This document shows, piece after piece, positions 11,701-21,838 of a stretch of DNA of 64,000 nt (positions within the stretch are counted from its first letter, which is position 1; each line of letters starts with the position of its first letter). Below the pieces are notes generated by a model. That model had not been told where the DNA came from. It ran no database searches and was given only the letters and a program-made list of their open reading frames with translations. The position numbers and the translations under genes are program-made. This DNA comes from Mermis nigrescens (taxonomy: Eukaryota; Nematoda; Enoplea; Mermithida; Mermithidae): NCBI GenBank assembly GCA_036768485.1, contig JAVLUZ010000706.1:248001-312000 (forward strand), given 5' to 3'.

Positions 11701-14700
11701 CTTCTCGCCCATTGTCATATCGTTGATTGCTATTGATGTATTCTGTTTGTTTGAGAAAGCTAGTAGCTATTTGTACTATTGTTCGCTAAGACGTTTTTGC
11801 AACAGTGTTTTTTTGTACTCTGCAAAGATTTTTCCCGATATACAAAGACTTTTCGGAACCGTCTTTGTACATGTACAAAGATTTTTGGGAAGACAAAAAC
11901 CGCAAAAAAGGTCTTAAATTCGCGAAAATTTTCGGCGCTTAACGCCGTAATGAGGAATTGTGTGTCCTATATATGTTTATAATAGCAGAAATCGCATTTC
12001 GAGAGGAAAAATGTCGAATTCTTTGCCGTTTTAAGACGATTCTCGATGATTTTTGCCCTCATAAAACCAGGAATTAGCCAAAATACACTACAAAAGGTCG
12101 AACAAATCTGTTTTTACCACACTAAAGTCGCTACCGTACTATGTCAAAGTACCCTGAAATTTGTGTGTACAAAATGTACAAAGACTTTTAGGGACCATCT
12201 TTGTATATGAACAAACGGACCTTGTACAAAAAAACACTGCCTGGAAGCCATTTTCTGTTCATGTAGGTTTCAAAACAATTTTAAGATCTATTTTTGCATA
12301 GTTTTCTTCTATTTTCAATTAAAAATTTCGATGCTTCGCATCAAATGCTATAAATACAGGAAATCAAGCAGTAAATTATGCTTCTAGACGTCTATCCGCC
12401 TTGATTTCACAAATGTTTTGGCGCTTCGCGCCAGATTTTTGTTAAAGTCAAAGAAATTTAATGATTTTTTTCGCACAAAATTGCCTAACATTTTAAAATT
12501 TTTAGAAAAAATATTGCTTCAGGTGATTTTATGTAAAAGTATACAATGTAAAACAGCGAAAAAACGCCATTTTGCGCATTAAGACCAAATTTTCGGACCT
12601 ATTTTTGACTTTTTTTGGTAAAGTTGGGATAGCGCCCCCCCCCTTAAGAAAATATTAGATCCGCCACTGATCCTATATATCTTTAAAATGGCAGAATTTG
12701 CATTCAGAATGGAAAAATGCCAAATTTTTTGGCGCTTCGCGCCGTTTTGAGATCAATTTTTAGTAATTTTTGGCGTGAGAAACCCAGAAATTAGCTGAAA
12801 TACACTACCAGAGATCGAAAACCTTGTTTTGCCACACTAAAATCGCTACTGTACTATATTATAGGCTGCGAGAACTGCTATCGACAACTCGTTAGCATCA
12901 TTGAAAAAGAAATTATGATTGTTCCAAAACGTTTCGTGTAGTATTTTCATTTGTTTGATTAAAAGTTGCTTATGGCTTATCCTTTTTCATGTTCTTATCA
13001 TGACACTTCTTCGTACGTAAAGTGCGTTTAAAGCATGATTTCAAACCGGGAAACCGTCCATAAATCACCCGGGAAACCCGGGAATTCTATTTTGGGAAAC
13101 CAGTGGCCACCCTGCATTTTGAACACGGATCGCATCGATTAGACCTTATTTTATTTTTGCGCGAATTGATTTTCATGCCATTCAATTCGTGCGGTATCGA
13201 TTGACCGGATTAAGCGGCGTTTAAGCATTACCAGGCACGTATCTTTGGAGGGGGTTCAAAGCCCCTCCCCCAAAATTCAGAAAAATCGGGAAAATAGGAC
13301 TTTCTAAACGTTATTTCGTGCCATCTTTGGCTTTTTTCGGCTTAGTCCCTCCGAAATTTGGTGTTGGTCCCGCGAAAATAGGACGGCCAGCTACTTGCCT
13401 GAGCATTGCATGCGTTTTTGATGCTTCAGAGCCAACTGTCTCAACGATTCTACGTCGGAAAAAGGGTCATCCGCCGACCATGATTATTACAACCAAGTCA
13501 TAGACGTCGCCGGTAAGGAATTTTAATTTTTTCGCGATTTTAAATAAAAAGTAAGGGCACGGTAATGAGCACACGTGGGCGTGGGAGGGGGTTTGGGTGG
13601 TATGCACCATCCCCTCCCAGAAGTTGAAATACCCCCTCCCCCCACAAATCAAAATACCCCCCCCCTATAATTCAAATTTTGAAATTTTTTTTGCTTTTTC
13701 AGCGATTTTTTGATGCCATTGGATAGTGCTCAATGAGAAACGTCGAAAAATGGTGTTTTTTGTCGCCAAACGACCACTTTTAAGACCATTTTTTGACCTT
13801 TGAAAATTTTTTCACCCCCTCCAGAATTTTGGTGCTGCTTACCTATGGTTATGGGGCGTGGTTCCTCAAAAATGTGATCTCTCGACTGCTTGATTTTAAT
13901 TTTTTCAAAAATAATTACTGTAAACATACGTATGTATTATACGAGTATAATCGCGCGCGTGGTGTCTCAGAATTTCTAGCGAATTTGTCAGTTTGAACAT
14001 CGTATTTCCGATCTGAAACTATAAACAAAAAATGCCAGAATGAACTTAAAAAACGAGTTTTTGTACGAAAAATTGGAGGCTAGTAAATATTGAACTAAAT
14101 TGAGCTTTATTGGTGAATCGCGGGACGGTTGACCGCAAGCGTGTAATACGACGGCTTGAAATTTTGGATCGGGTTGGTAAATGACCCCTAATTGTCGGCC
14201 CAGAATGCTAAAAAACGTGAAAATGCCAAAAACGCTACTTTTCTCCCAAATATCGCAATTTTTTCCAAAAATCGGAGGAGTCAAAATTTTTCTAACTCTG
14301 GGGAATTGATGGACGTCCAACTTTGTACGGGGATCCCCCGAACCCCCTTGTTTTTTAAGCATTTTAGCAATTTTAATTAGAGCCGTAGCGGACGGAGCCT
14401 GGCCCCGGTACCGGGGCCTGAAAATTTTACTTTTGTCATTAGATGCTAATTGTTCGTTGATCGATTTAAATACTCGTAAGTTAGCCCAATGCTTAATTAA
14501 TATGCGAAAAGTGAGGTAGTTTTATCGGTTGCGCTTTTATTTAGATGTAATGTCAACGAGCTAAGCGCATTTAATCCTTGTGAGACCATAAAATAGGCGA
14601 AATTCAAACTTATTTAAATCAATCGAGCCAACGAGTCTGCTTCGCACTTAACAACATTATTTGTTGTTAGTTGTTATTTTTTTTGTTATTTTTTATTTTT

Positions 14701-17700
14701 TATCATTTTTACTAACAACTAACAACATTATTATTTTTTTAGTCATTTTTTTATAGTTTTCAGTCACTGTTAAAGTTGCCCAGCATTCTTAGTCTGGGGT
14801 GAGCATGGGTCGTATGGATTTTTCGAGCTAAAATTATTCGATAAGGGGCAAAAAACTATTAAAAAAACCAGCTTAATTTTAATCGTTTTCACGAAAATGC
14901 GCGCGTCTGCTTTTAGATCCGTTAGATGCGGGTGGGGTCGCTATCACACCTGGGCGTGGGGGGTTTCTGGGGGGTATGCACCCCCCAGAAACCAAAATAC
15001 CCTCCCACCCTCCCCCCAGAAATCAAAATACCCCCCCCCCCCGAATTCAATTTTTGAATTTTTTTTCCGTTTTTTTCGCAATTTTTTGATGCCAATGCAT
15101 AGTGCTTGCTGAGAAACGTCGAAAAATGGTGTTTTTATCGCCATACCACCATTTTTAAGGCCATTTTTTGACCTTCAAAACATCTTGCACCCCCCCTAGA
15201 ATTTTCTTGCTGCCCACGTATGGTCGCTATATACTTCGCAACGTAAAGCCCTAATTTGAAAATTAAAGTAATTTCGCTCAATGCCTCGTGATTCATGCAA
15301 TGCACTCGTAAACAATTTACGAGTATTCATCGTGAGGAGGATAAAATTTTTTAACAAGATATGATCTTAGCTCGAGTAAAGGTGCAGTGCGTAGTAATCA
15401 GCGTTTATTTTACAAGGTCCGTTTGTACATGTACAAAGATGGTCCCTAAAAGTCTTTGTACACGTTGTACATGCAACTTTTTGTGTACTCTAATATATTA
15501 CTAGCGATTTTAGTGTGGTAAAACAGGGTTTCCTATCTTCGGTAGTGTATTTTAGCTAATTTCTAGGTTTCTGACGCCAAAAATTACACTAAAAATTGTC
15601 TCAAAATGGCGCGGAGCGCCGAAAAATTTGACATTTCCCCATTCTAAATGCAAATTCTGACATTTTAAAGATATATAGGACAAATAATACTCATTTTAAC
15701 GCGAAACGCCGAAAATTCTTTCGAATTTTACACCTTTTCACAGTATTTGTCTTCCCAAAAATCTTTGTACATGTTGTACGCACAAATTTTGGAGTACTTT
15801 AATATGGTACAGTCGCGATTTTAGTGTGGTAAAAATAGAGTTGTTCGACTTTTGGTAGTGTATTTTAGCTAATTTCTTGGTCTCTAGGGGCAAAAATTTG
15901 ACACTTTTCCTTTTGGAATGCAATTTCTGCCATTATAAAGATATATAGAATACACAATTACTCATTTGAAAATTTTTGTGAATTTCACACCTTTTTTGCA
16001 ATTTTTGTCTTCCCAAAAATCTTTGAACATGTACAAAGACGATCCCGAAAAGTCTCTGTACATCGGGAAAAATCTTTGCCGAATACAAAGAAATTGGTGG
16101 TAGTAATTTAATACCAGCATAGGAATGTCGTACGGGCGCGTTATATAGTATGTTCCCAGGCCCTGGCCCCGGCGCCGGTGTAAAAGGCAGCCCCGGTATG
16201 GCTCTAATTTTAATGACAATTAATTTAGAACTCTGAATTCGCGGGAGCGCCAAAAATCTTGCTAATACTGCCTAAAACACACTTTTGAAGTTTTATAATG
16301 ACAAACCGAGCATAAAATCATCAAATTGGTTCAAAACTATTTTCTCATCTTTTCCATTACTTAAGTAAAGTTTAAACGTAACGGACGCGACGACAATGTC
16401 TCGAATCGCTAAATTTGTGCGAATGTGAGGAGCGCAAACATATTGTTTTAAATTCAATCCTGGAGCTCCGTATCGTAAAGAAAAATAACACTTATCAACA
16501 CCGGATGATCGTGATATTTTTGACTTTAAAACTTAATTTTTTCCGGCATAAAGAAGAACGGAACAAATCCTAACGTGCCTAGTAAGTACTTTAGCTTATT
16601 CTGACGCAAAGCGCACGGAATTTCAGAAAGTTTCTGACATTTTCACTACTTTTATTCCCAAAAGTTTTTGTACACGCGCGAAGGCGGTCCCAAAAAGCTT
16701 TTATATATCCGAAAAAAATTAAAACAAATACAATAAAATAAACCGTGGTTGTATGTGCTAAAATTGCTTTGCGTCCTTTAGTACCGCGACTTAAGCGTAT
16801 AAATGTTTAAATTTTGATTTAAAGAATACGCAAACTTGGAAGTAAATTTTAAAAAATAAAATGATAATTTGAATGTTAAACTAGTACAAAGGATTTTTGC
16901 GCCTTGAGCACGATATTAGGTTTAGTTTACTTTTAACGGACAAATAAAGCTTTAAGTAATAAATGGCTGTAAAACGCTGTAATTCACTTGATTTAAATTT
17001 CACAAAATTTGAAGAAGTTAAAAAAAATATGTTTCTAAGCCTTTTTTACATTAATTGCGCAGTAATTGTCGCTAACGGTCGGAGATTTGGACGTTTTAGC
17101 TTTCCAACATACAATTTTAGCCATTTTAGCCGAATGTTCGGAAGTTTTTGGTAGTTTTACAATTTTCATCTCCCAAAATTCTATGCATTCGTGCAAAGAC
17201 GGTCCCGAATAGTCTTTTTTGTACATCAAAAAAATATGTTTTTGAATACAGAAAACTGATTATAAGATGAACGTAGGTTCTGAACATACGATATATAAGA
17301 ATAAATGAGATTAAGAATAATTGCAAAAAGTTAATGAATGGATGAATGAAATTTTATCGCTTTTTTCCAACTTTTTCCATTTTTATCGGTCTATAGAAAC
17401 GAATAAAGCGTCGTCTACGGTAGCAACGTACGTAAACGTAGCGACGCTGCCCGTTTGTTCCGAAAGGCCCTGCTGCAGCAGTCGGCAGTCGGTCGATTGG
17501 CCCTTGACGGCAGGTACCTAATTTTCAAAACATCAAAGGCGCCGCCTTGCTTGTTGTTTTGCGTTGTAGTGATCGATTAAACGCCTTGCATCCATTCCTT
17601 CCACTTTGTTAGCCTTTTTTCGTTTTAGTAGTCATTTGCGGTATTTTCAATTGTTTTTACACTGCATGTTTTGTGTGTGTACTTTTGTAGTAGCTATTTG

Positions 17701-20700
17701 TTGTGCTAAGGTAGGACGTTAAGCGTAAATGAGCGTAAACCTCCTTTCGCCTCGTTAGCGAACCGTTTTAAGGCCAGTTTTTGTTCCTAACATTTTTCTC
17801 ACGCCGTTGAATGGAGCCGAAGGTTGACGCATATAATACGTATTTGTATATAAACGGCATGTTGTAATTCGGATGCCTTTTACTTTACACTAGAGACGGT
17901 TTATATTTATTCTGCGACGTTGTTACGTATTAAACGCTTTATTAACTTTCGATGTAAACTTTTGCGCGTACTAACGAATGCATGGTTTGTGCGGCCTTGT
18001 CTGTTTTGATAGTGCTTACTTATTGCTTTTCATGTGCGTATATTGTTTATTTTGGTTTTGCATCGTTCGTGTGTATTATAAAAGATTTGTTCAATTTTGC
18101 GTAATGCAGTAAAGCTTTTCCGTATGTGCACGATTTAGCCTTGTACGTATAACTTCGGGTTTCTGGGCAAAACAATTAATAGAAAATTTCGAGATTTGGA
18201 GGTAGCGCTCAATGCACGATACCGTTGTGTTCTAATTTCTTTTGCGAGCTTGTATTACTGAAGTGACGTAAGCTAATCTTTTTTCTATAACGTGATCTTA
18301 TATTTATCTTTCATATTGGAGCTATTACCACACAGAGGCGTGGGGGTATACACCAACCGCAGAATTTGAAAAACCCTGCAGATTGCTGTAGACCCCAGAG
18401 TTCTCTTTTCAGTAACATTTTTGGCGATTTCACCCAACTTCCTCCCCCAGAATTTTCTCGCTGCTCTTGCATGGCTATTAACGTGAGGCTCACACGATTT
18501 AAGGGCTCTGTCGGCCAAAAGGGATGGTCTGTCATACAGCTTTATGTAGCCATAATAGTCTGCAGGTAGATAGGTACGTATGTGACTGCTATTGTAATAA
18601 CTGTAAGTTAACAGTTTCTGGTCGATTTCTAGCACTTATGCATTAAATGTTAATGTTGTTTGTTTTTCTCATTTTTGTACGCCAAAAATATTCGCGGGTC
18701 TACCGAATCTTCGGGAGTTTGTAAACCTACGCCCATGTGTCACGAATTGAGCTTTTTCGGGCCAAAAAAATCTTGAACACTGAATTTACCGTTTCGGATT
18801 TTCGGGATTTGATCCGACCTTGACCTTGTGCACCTATGTAACAACAACCTAGTAAGTTTATAACTATTTCCTAGACTTAGGCTCAGTTTTATGCAGTCAC
18901 ATGGGCTAAGCCTGAGATAAATTGGGCAAAAATTGCGGGGCCGAGCAATTTTCACCCCATTTAATGGTTGTCGATGGTTATCATGGTTTCGCCTTTCTCC
19001 CGGGCTCCGTAATGGTTGCTTGTATCAAGCTGTCTGTTTTACCACGGTTTTGTCTTCTTTAGTTTCTTTCCTATGGTGTGCACCACAGATGAGCGTGTGG
19101 GGTCTGGGGGTACATATTGACCTCTCCGTAAGTTGAAAATCCCCCCTGCAGATTATAAGGAGCCCTTCCACAATTCTATTTTTGGTAATATTTTTGGCAA
19201 GTTTTAGCGATTTCACCCCCATAACTTTCTTGCTGCCCATGTATGGTATGCAGTGTTTGTGTACATGAATAGTTCATATAGCGTATAACTACATACATAT
19301 TCTACATACACGCTGTTCCATCCTCCCTTCTTTCTCATTAATAGGATTTACGTTTTGGGCCCACACACGGGCGTGGGGGTTTGTACCTTCCAGAACTAAA
19401 AAACTCTCCCCCAGATTACTGTAGACCCCCAGAATTCTGTTTCTAGTAACATTTTTGGCAATTTTACCCATCCTGACCCCTAGAATTTTCTTGCTGCCTT
19501 CATATGGTCGAGCCGCTTTTTGTGCAGGTCATAAAACACGTCTCTTAAAGTCTGTCATGTGTACTTGCAAATTTTTGGGTTATATACAATATAATGCAGT
19601 ATACGCATTCTGTATGATAAAAAAGGGCTCTCCGAGTTTATAGTTTATCTAATTTTTAACAGTTTGACTGAAACCTATTTAAAAAATTTGGAAATTTAGA
19701 TATCAGCGAATAAAGAAACAAAATCGAAGAAAAATGTTTTTTTGCACCTGCACGAAATTTGCACATTTTTAAAAATTTTCCGCCGAGATCCCGAACAGAT
19801 GGGTACCCGATAGATACATAAGTTCATAATTCGATTAAAATGTAAAAAAATATGGCAGATTCGTCGAGCTCTCAAGGCGCAAAGAATCCTCCGCCCGTAC
19901 CGTCCCGGAGTCGTTACGGCGTGTCGTCAATGTCGTCACGACGATCCAGTGGCAGTTTTGGCGCAAGAAGGCAAAACAGGCGGGCGTCGAGCAGTAGAAC
20001 CACCAGAAATTCAAGCGTTTCTCGACAATTGGCCCCTTCGGGTGACAAAAGACCGGTAAGTTACAGCATCTCGAGAATTCTGTAGTTATCACTTTGTAAA
20101 CGTATGGACCTTTTGAATAATTTCCCCGCCACCGTTTTTTTAAGAGACGAAATAAAGATAATTTCATTTATTATTTTGTTTTTATGTATAATATCTTTAA
20201 TTTAATTTATTTTATTGAAGCATTTTATCTTTATCCTTTTCACTGTTATTTTTCTATACTGCGATTATTCCAACTTTCAACCGACGCCAGTTTTTCGACC
20301 GTATTTAGTTTTTCTTTAAGTTTTGATCGTAAGAAGCGAAATATTAGTTCAGTCTCAGAGCTTCCACTTTTTAAATTATTTAACATTAACAAAAGTTCGC
20401 AAGTTTCGTTCATCCGCGGTACTTACTGGAAATTCTCGTTGTAATCGAACACTCTGAAAAAGTTAGGCTCGTACGCGCGCTTGCTAATTATACTAATATT
20501 GACAATTTTTAGTACCTCGCTAATGAAACATACGCCGCGCTCATGAAAATTTCGAAAAACTTTTTGGGCAAAAGCGTAGTAATTTTAGCGCTTAACGTAT
20601 GTTTCGGCAAACATTTCAAAAAATTTTTTGGCGCTCGGCGAATCGGTACAAAAATGTCAGAATTCTGAATCCATTCAGCACCAATAATTGTGATCTACCA

Positions 20701-21123
20701 CGCAATCCTTGATTCAATCAAATCTGATTGTACTAACAAACAAAACATTGATTTGCAAAATATCGTGGCATTCTAACACCGCGTTAAACGGGTTAACGGC
20801 TAGCCCGCTATGGAAATCTTCCCGTACTAACGAAAAAATGTTTATTAGCGTCAGTGCTAAAAACGCTTTCGTACTAATTATTATTACCGTCGCAGACGTC
20901 GAAACGCGACGACTGCTGCGCCTCGAATTATCAACTAAAAGTGGCCGACAATTTCGACCATCACTGGTACGAAAACGTGGAAATAGACTTCGTGAACGGG
21001 TCGGTGGCCAGGGGCTACAGCCAAGCCACCGTCAAACGGGCTTTGAAAATCGCTCGCAACAACGTCCATTTGGCCGACGAAATTTTGGCCGCTTTCGCTT
21101 GCCGAAATAAATCGAACAGCTAG
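5593..21123 (+). CDS. Cbl: Cbl E3 ubiquitin ligase gene (5'-partial, multi-exon)
   Basis: The exons together encode a Cbl-family RING E3 ligase, which in this family binds phosphotyrosine on activated receptor tyrosine kinases and ubiquitinates them at the plasma membrane and endosomes. Exons I can place: 5593-5739 (EF-hand), 6253-6384 and 7775-8132 (SH2-like domain, linker, first half of RING), 10507-10607 (rest of RING), 10871-about 10999 and about 11078-11277 (serine/proline-rich, junction unresolved), 17397-17513, 19859-20055 and 20896-21123 (UBA, stop TAG). All junctions between the first four exons keep phase, as do the last three. The N-terminal four-helix part of the TKB domain was not found and is probably upstream. 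The presence of a UBA domain means this is a long-form Cbl. The introns are loaded with hAT-like miniature elements. Identification is secure; the middle of the gene is incomplete. Confidence 0.95.
6018..6203. mobile_element. hAT-like miniature element, CAGTGGCGGAT family, copy 2
   Basis: Same orientation and near-identical interior to the copy at 345-526. Exact 8 bp target duplication GTAGGAAT at 6010-6017 and 6204-6211. It lies in a Cbl intron just before the exon at 6253. Confidence 0.87.
6253..6384 (+). CDS. Cbl: Cbl exon: EF-hand to SH2 transition
   Basis: Acceptor TTGTTGCAG and donor AG|GTGAAG. The exon encodes [12 protein letters not shown], then [18 protein letters not shown] and HKPG, the near-invariant start of the Cbl SH2-like domain. 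Phase 2 in and phase 2 out. A hAT-like miniature element (6018-6203) sits only about 50 bp upstream of the acceptor. Confidence 0.95.
6385..7774. other. Cbl: Cbl intron, strongly A-rich on the sense strand
   Basis: Roughly 6960-7740 is a degenerate A-rich tract built from GAATAAAAA and AAATGAATAA words, ending at the SH2 exon acceptor. No gene seen. Confidence 0.75.
7775..8132 (+). CDS. Cbl: Cbl exon: SH2-like core, linker and first half of RING
   Basis: The acceptor GCGAATAG opens at [19 protein letters not shown], which carries the phosphotyrosine-pocket arginine (YRLSC) and the glycine that is mutated in known Cbl loss-of-function alleles (GQWAIGY). The exon continues through [12 protein letters not shown] and the linker [13 protein letters not shown], whose regulatory tyrosine is present. 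RING zinc ligands CKIC, CGHLLC and C in CTPCL follow. The exon ends at SWQ|GTTACC in phase 0. It is GC-rich compared with its very A-rich preceding intron. Confidence 0.96.
8456..8710 (+). mobile_element. hAT-like MITE, CACACGTGGGC family (long form)
   Basis: Starts CACACATGGGCGTG, ends GCGCAGCTATG. Flanks ACGTCACT (8448-8455) and ACGCCACT (8711-8718), 7 of 8. The interior shares GAGAAACGTCGAAAAATGG with all long copies. In a Cbl intron. Confidence 0.85.
9037..9274 (-). mobile_element. hAT-like MITE, CACACGTGGGC family (long form)
   Basis: Inverted copy, CATACGTGGGCAGC to CTCAGGTGTG. Exact 8 bp target duplication ATTGCGAC at 9029-9036 and 9275-9282. Confidence 0.9.
9952..10042. repeat. GTTATAAC palindrome cluster
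   Basis: At least seven copies of GTTATAA(C) or TTATAAC in about 90 bp, in a Cbl intron. Each unit is a near-perfect 8 bp palindrome. Confidence 0.85.
10507..10607 (+). CDS. Cbl: Cbl exon: second half of RING
   Basis: The acceptor is TTTGAAG, following a T-rich then A-rich stretch, and the donor is AG|GTGATC. The exon encodes [19 protein letters not shown], then [11 protein letters not shown]. The CPFC pair completes the C3HC4 RING begun in the previous exon, and the RING therefore spans an intron of about 2.4 kb. Confidence 0.93.
10871..10999 (+). CDS. Cbl: Cbl exon: proline/serine-rich linker (3' end unresolved)
   Basis: The acceptor CTATTAATAG joins in phase 2 to the RING exon and reads [18 protein letters not shown], then [12 protein letters not shown] and NKAVDSQGK. 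The frame stays open to a TAA at 11034-11036 through an AT-rich tail, so the real donor is probably before that, near 10999, but no GT donor with good context is visible there. Read-through to the TAA would give a short Cbl form lacking the UBA domain. Confidence 0.7.
11078..11277 (+). CDS. Cbl: Probable Cbl serine/proline-rich exon with an internal frame problem
   Basis: After the acceptor ATTTTAAG the first frame reads [22 protein letters not shown] and stops at TAG 11143-11145. An overlapping second frame then reads [18 protein letters not shown], followed by [20 protein letters not shown] to a GA|GTAATT donor. Both segments look like Cbl tail sequence (SLSPPK and PPLP style), but joining them needs a one-base shift near 11140. 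It could be an assembly error, a mutation, or an exon boundary I have misread. Confidence 0.55.
11803..12239. mobile_element. Miniature element, TTTTTTGTAC-ended family, copy 2
   Basis: Terminal inverted repeat CAGTGTTTTTTTGTAC at the left and its complement GTACAAAAAAACACTG at the right (12224-12239). The interior is collinear with 1102-1519. It sits inside a larger element in a Cbl intron, and another element is attached to its right end. Confidence 0.75.
12240..12669. mobile_element. Element sharing its interior with 4879-5495
   Basis: Collinear with 5068-5495 (words TTCTGTTCATGTAGG, GGCGCTTCGCGCC, GCAAATTTTCGG-type) and ends TTAGATCCGCCACTG. A further partial copy of the TTTTTTGTAC family follows at 12672-12870. 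Confidence 0.6.
13232..13401. mobile_element. hAT-like miniature element, CAGGCACGTAGCTG family, copy 1
   Basis: Ends CAGGCACGTATCTT and CAGCTACTTGCCTG. Flanks AGCATTAC (13224-13231) and AGCATTGC (13402-13409) match at 7 of 8 bases. G-rich and C-rich interior. Confidence 0.75.
13570..13847 (+). mobile_element. hAT-like MITE, CACACGTGGGC family (long form)
   Basis: CACACGTGGGCGTGGG to CTTACCTATG. Flanks GTAATGAG and GTTATGGG agree at 6 of 8, so this is an older copy. Confidence 0.8.
14945..15222 (+). mobile_element. hAT-like MITE, CACACGTGGGC family (long form)
   Basis: CACACCTGGGCGTGG to CTGCCCACGTATG. Exact 8 bp target duplication GTCGCTAT at 14937-14944 and 15223-15230. A good reference copy. 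Confidence 0.92.
15415..16100 (-). repeat. Inverted partial copies of the TTTTTTGTAC-ended family
   Basis: Two tandem inverted copies (15415-15720 and 15750-16100) of the 1102-1519 element, with GTACAAAGATGGTCCC, the GGCGCTCCGCGCC-type hairpin and ATCTTTGTACATG. Fragments recur at 16600-16720, 17140-17240 and 36280-36400. Confidence 0.65.
17397..17513 (+). CDS. Cbl: Cbl tail exon with YVNV motif
   Basis: Acceptor CGGTCTATAG, donor GCAG|GTACCT, phase 1 in and phase 1 out. It encodes [18 protein letters not shown], then a cysteine/serine stretch and WPLTA. YVNV is a plausible phosphotyrosine docking site. It is placed in Cbl by collinearity and by a clean phase match to the next exon. At least one further exon probably lies between 11.3 and 17.4 kb, because the phases do not connect directly. 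Confidence 0.65.
18329..18473 (+). mobile_element. hAT-like MITE, CACACGTGGGC family (short form)
   Basis: About 145 bp, CACACAGAGGCGTGG to CTCTTGCATG. Flanks GCTATTAC and GCTATTAA, 7 of 8. The short form has the G-rich and C-rich ends but a different middle, without the AACGTCGAAAAATGG block. Confidence 0.8.
19084..19245 (+). mobile_element. hAT-like MITE, CACACGTGGGC family (short form)
   Basis: CACAGATGAGCGTG to CTGCCCATGTATG. Flanks GTGTGCAC and GTATGCAG, 6 of 8. Confidence 0.72.
19362..19506 (+). mobile_element. hAT-like MITE, CACACGTGGGC family (short form)
   Basis: CACACACGGGCGTGG to CTGCCTTCATATG. Same internal layout as the copies at 18329 and 19084. Target duplication degenerate. 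Confidence 0.72.
19859..20055 (+). CDS. Cbl: Cbl tail exon: SH3-binding proline motif and Ser/Arg-rich
   Basis: Acceptor AATATGGCAG, donor CCG|GTAAGT, phase 1 in and phase 0 out. The translation contains [13 protein letters not shown], in which PPVPSR fits the class II SH3 ligand pattern PxxPxR. A Ser/Arg-rich low-complexity stretch follows, ending APSGDKRP. An in-frame ATG at 19852 could alternatively start an isoform, but the donor and phase suit an internal Cbl exon. Confidence 0.72.
20896..21123 (+). CDS. Cbl: Cbl terminal exon: UBA domain
   Basis: Acceptor CCGTCGCAG, phase 0, 75 codons to TAG. The C-terminal half (about residues 31-70 of the exon) reads [20 protein letters not shown], then [19 protein letters not shown]. 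This is the Cbl-type UBA fold, with the GYS loop replacing the usual GF/GY loop and the helix 3 pattern ALxIAxNN. Family UBA domains bind ubiquitin or dimerise. Confidence 0.88.
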   Translation, partial: TSKRDDCCASNYQLKVADNFDHHWYENVEIDFVNGSVARGYSQATVKRALKIARNNVHLADEILAAFACRNKSNS

Positions 21124-21838
21124 CGCGCAAACATTTCGACGATCGACACGGCGCCGATATAAAAATATTTATGCCAAATTATTTAACGACGTTTGGGCCA
21201 AACGAACGACACCAAAAACGACACTTTTTGCCTTATTTTTAATTTTATTCGTACGCGATACCGGTTAAGAGAAGCGGACAGTCTGTCGTCAAAGCTAAGG
21301 GCACCGAGAAACAAAGTGTTAGCTGCAAAAATATCCAATTGATTTTTTTGATGATTTTTGACTATGAGATTGAATTCCCGAAGTAGGTACACTCCGAAAA
21401 AATCAACGAAGGTCTGATTCTTCACGCGCTAATAAACCGAAGACATTTGTATCCGCTCGTAAATCGCCTCTGTATCGAACGTTGGATGTACTTATATATT
21501 ATTATTTTCTGAGATTTATTTTTATTCAATGGAATAAAATTATGTGCGTCTTCTTTTCGGTTGATTCAGCTAGAAAGATGCATAACGGGAGTAGAATTAT
21601 GTACGTAGCTCTTTCGATTCCTCGTTTTAGATTCAGGCGTCTAGTGCGCACGAGAGGTATGCAAATGAGCAGTATCGCTTTAGAATAATATCGTACCCTG
21701 AGTGCATACGAAATATAGTTAGCATGACAGATTCTTGGAGCTAATTTTCATGATTTCCTATTTCCGTAGTACGCGTGTAGCATTTTAATGCAGGTGTGAT
21801 TGTGCATTCAAGATCATTCGTTAATTTGGTGATGTCTC

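Larger units (their letters stand above)
11466..13114. mobile_element. Composite element with CAGGGTGGCCAC ends in Cbl intron
   Basis: Left end CAGGGTGGCCACTCACCCGG, right end CCAGTGGCCACCCTG, with CCCGGGAAACCCGGG repeats just inside both ends. Flanks share CATTTT. The interior is filled by the nested elements listed at 11803-12870. No transposase was seen; hAT-like by its CAGGG ends. Confidence 0.65.
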
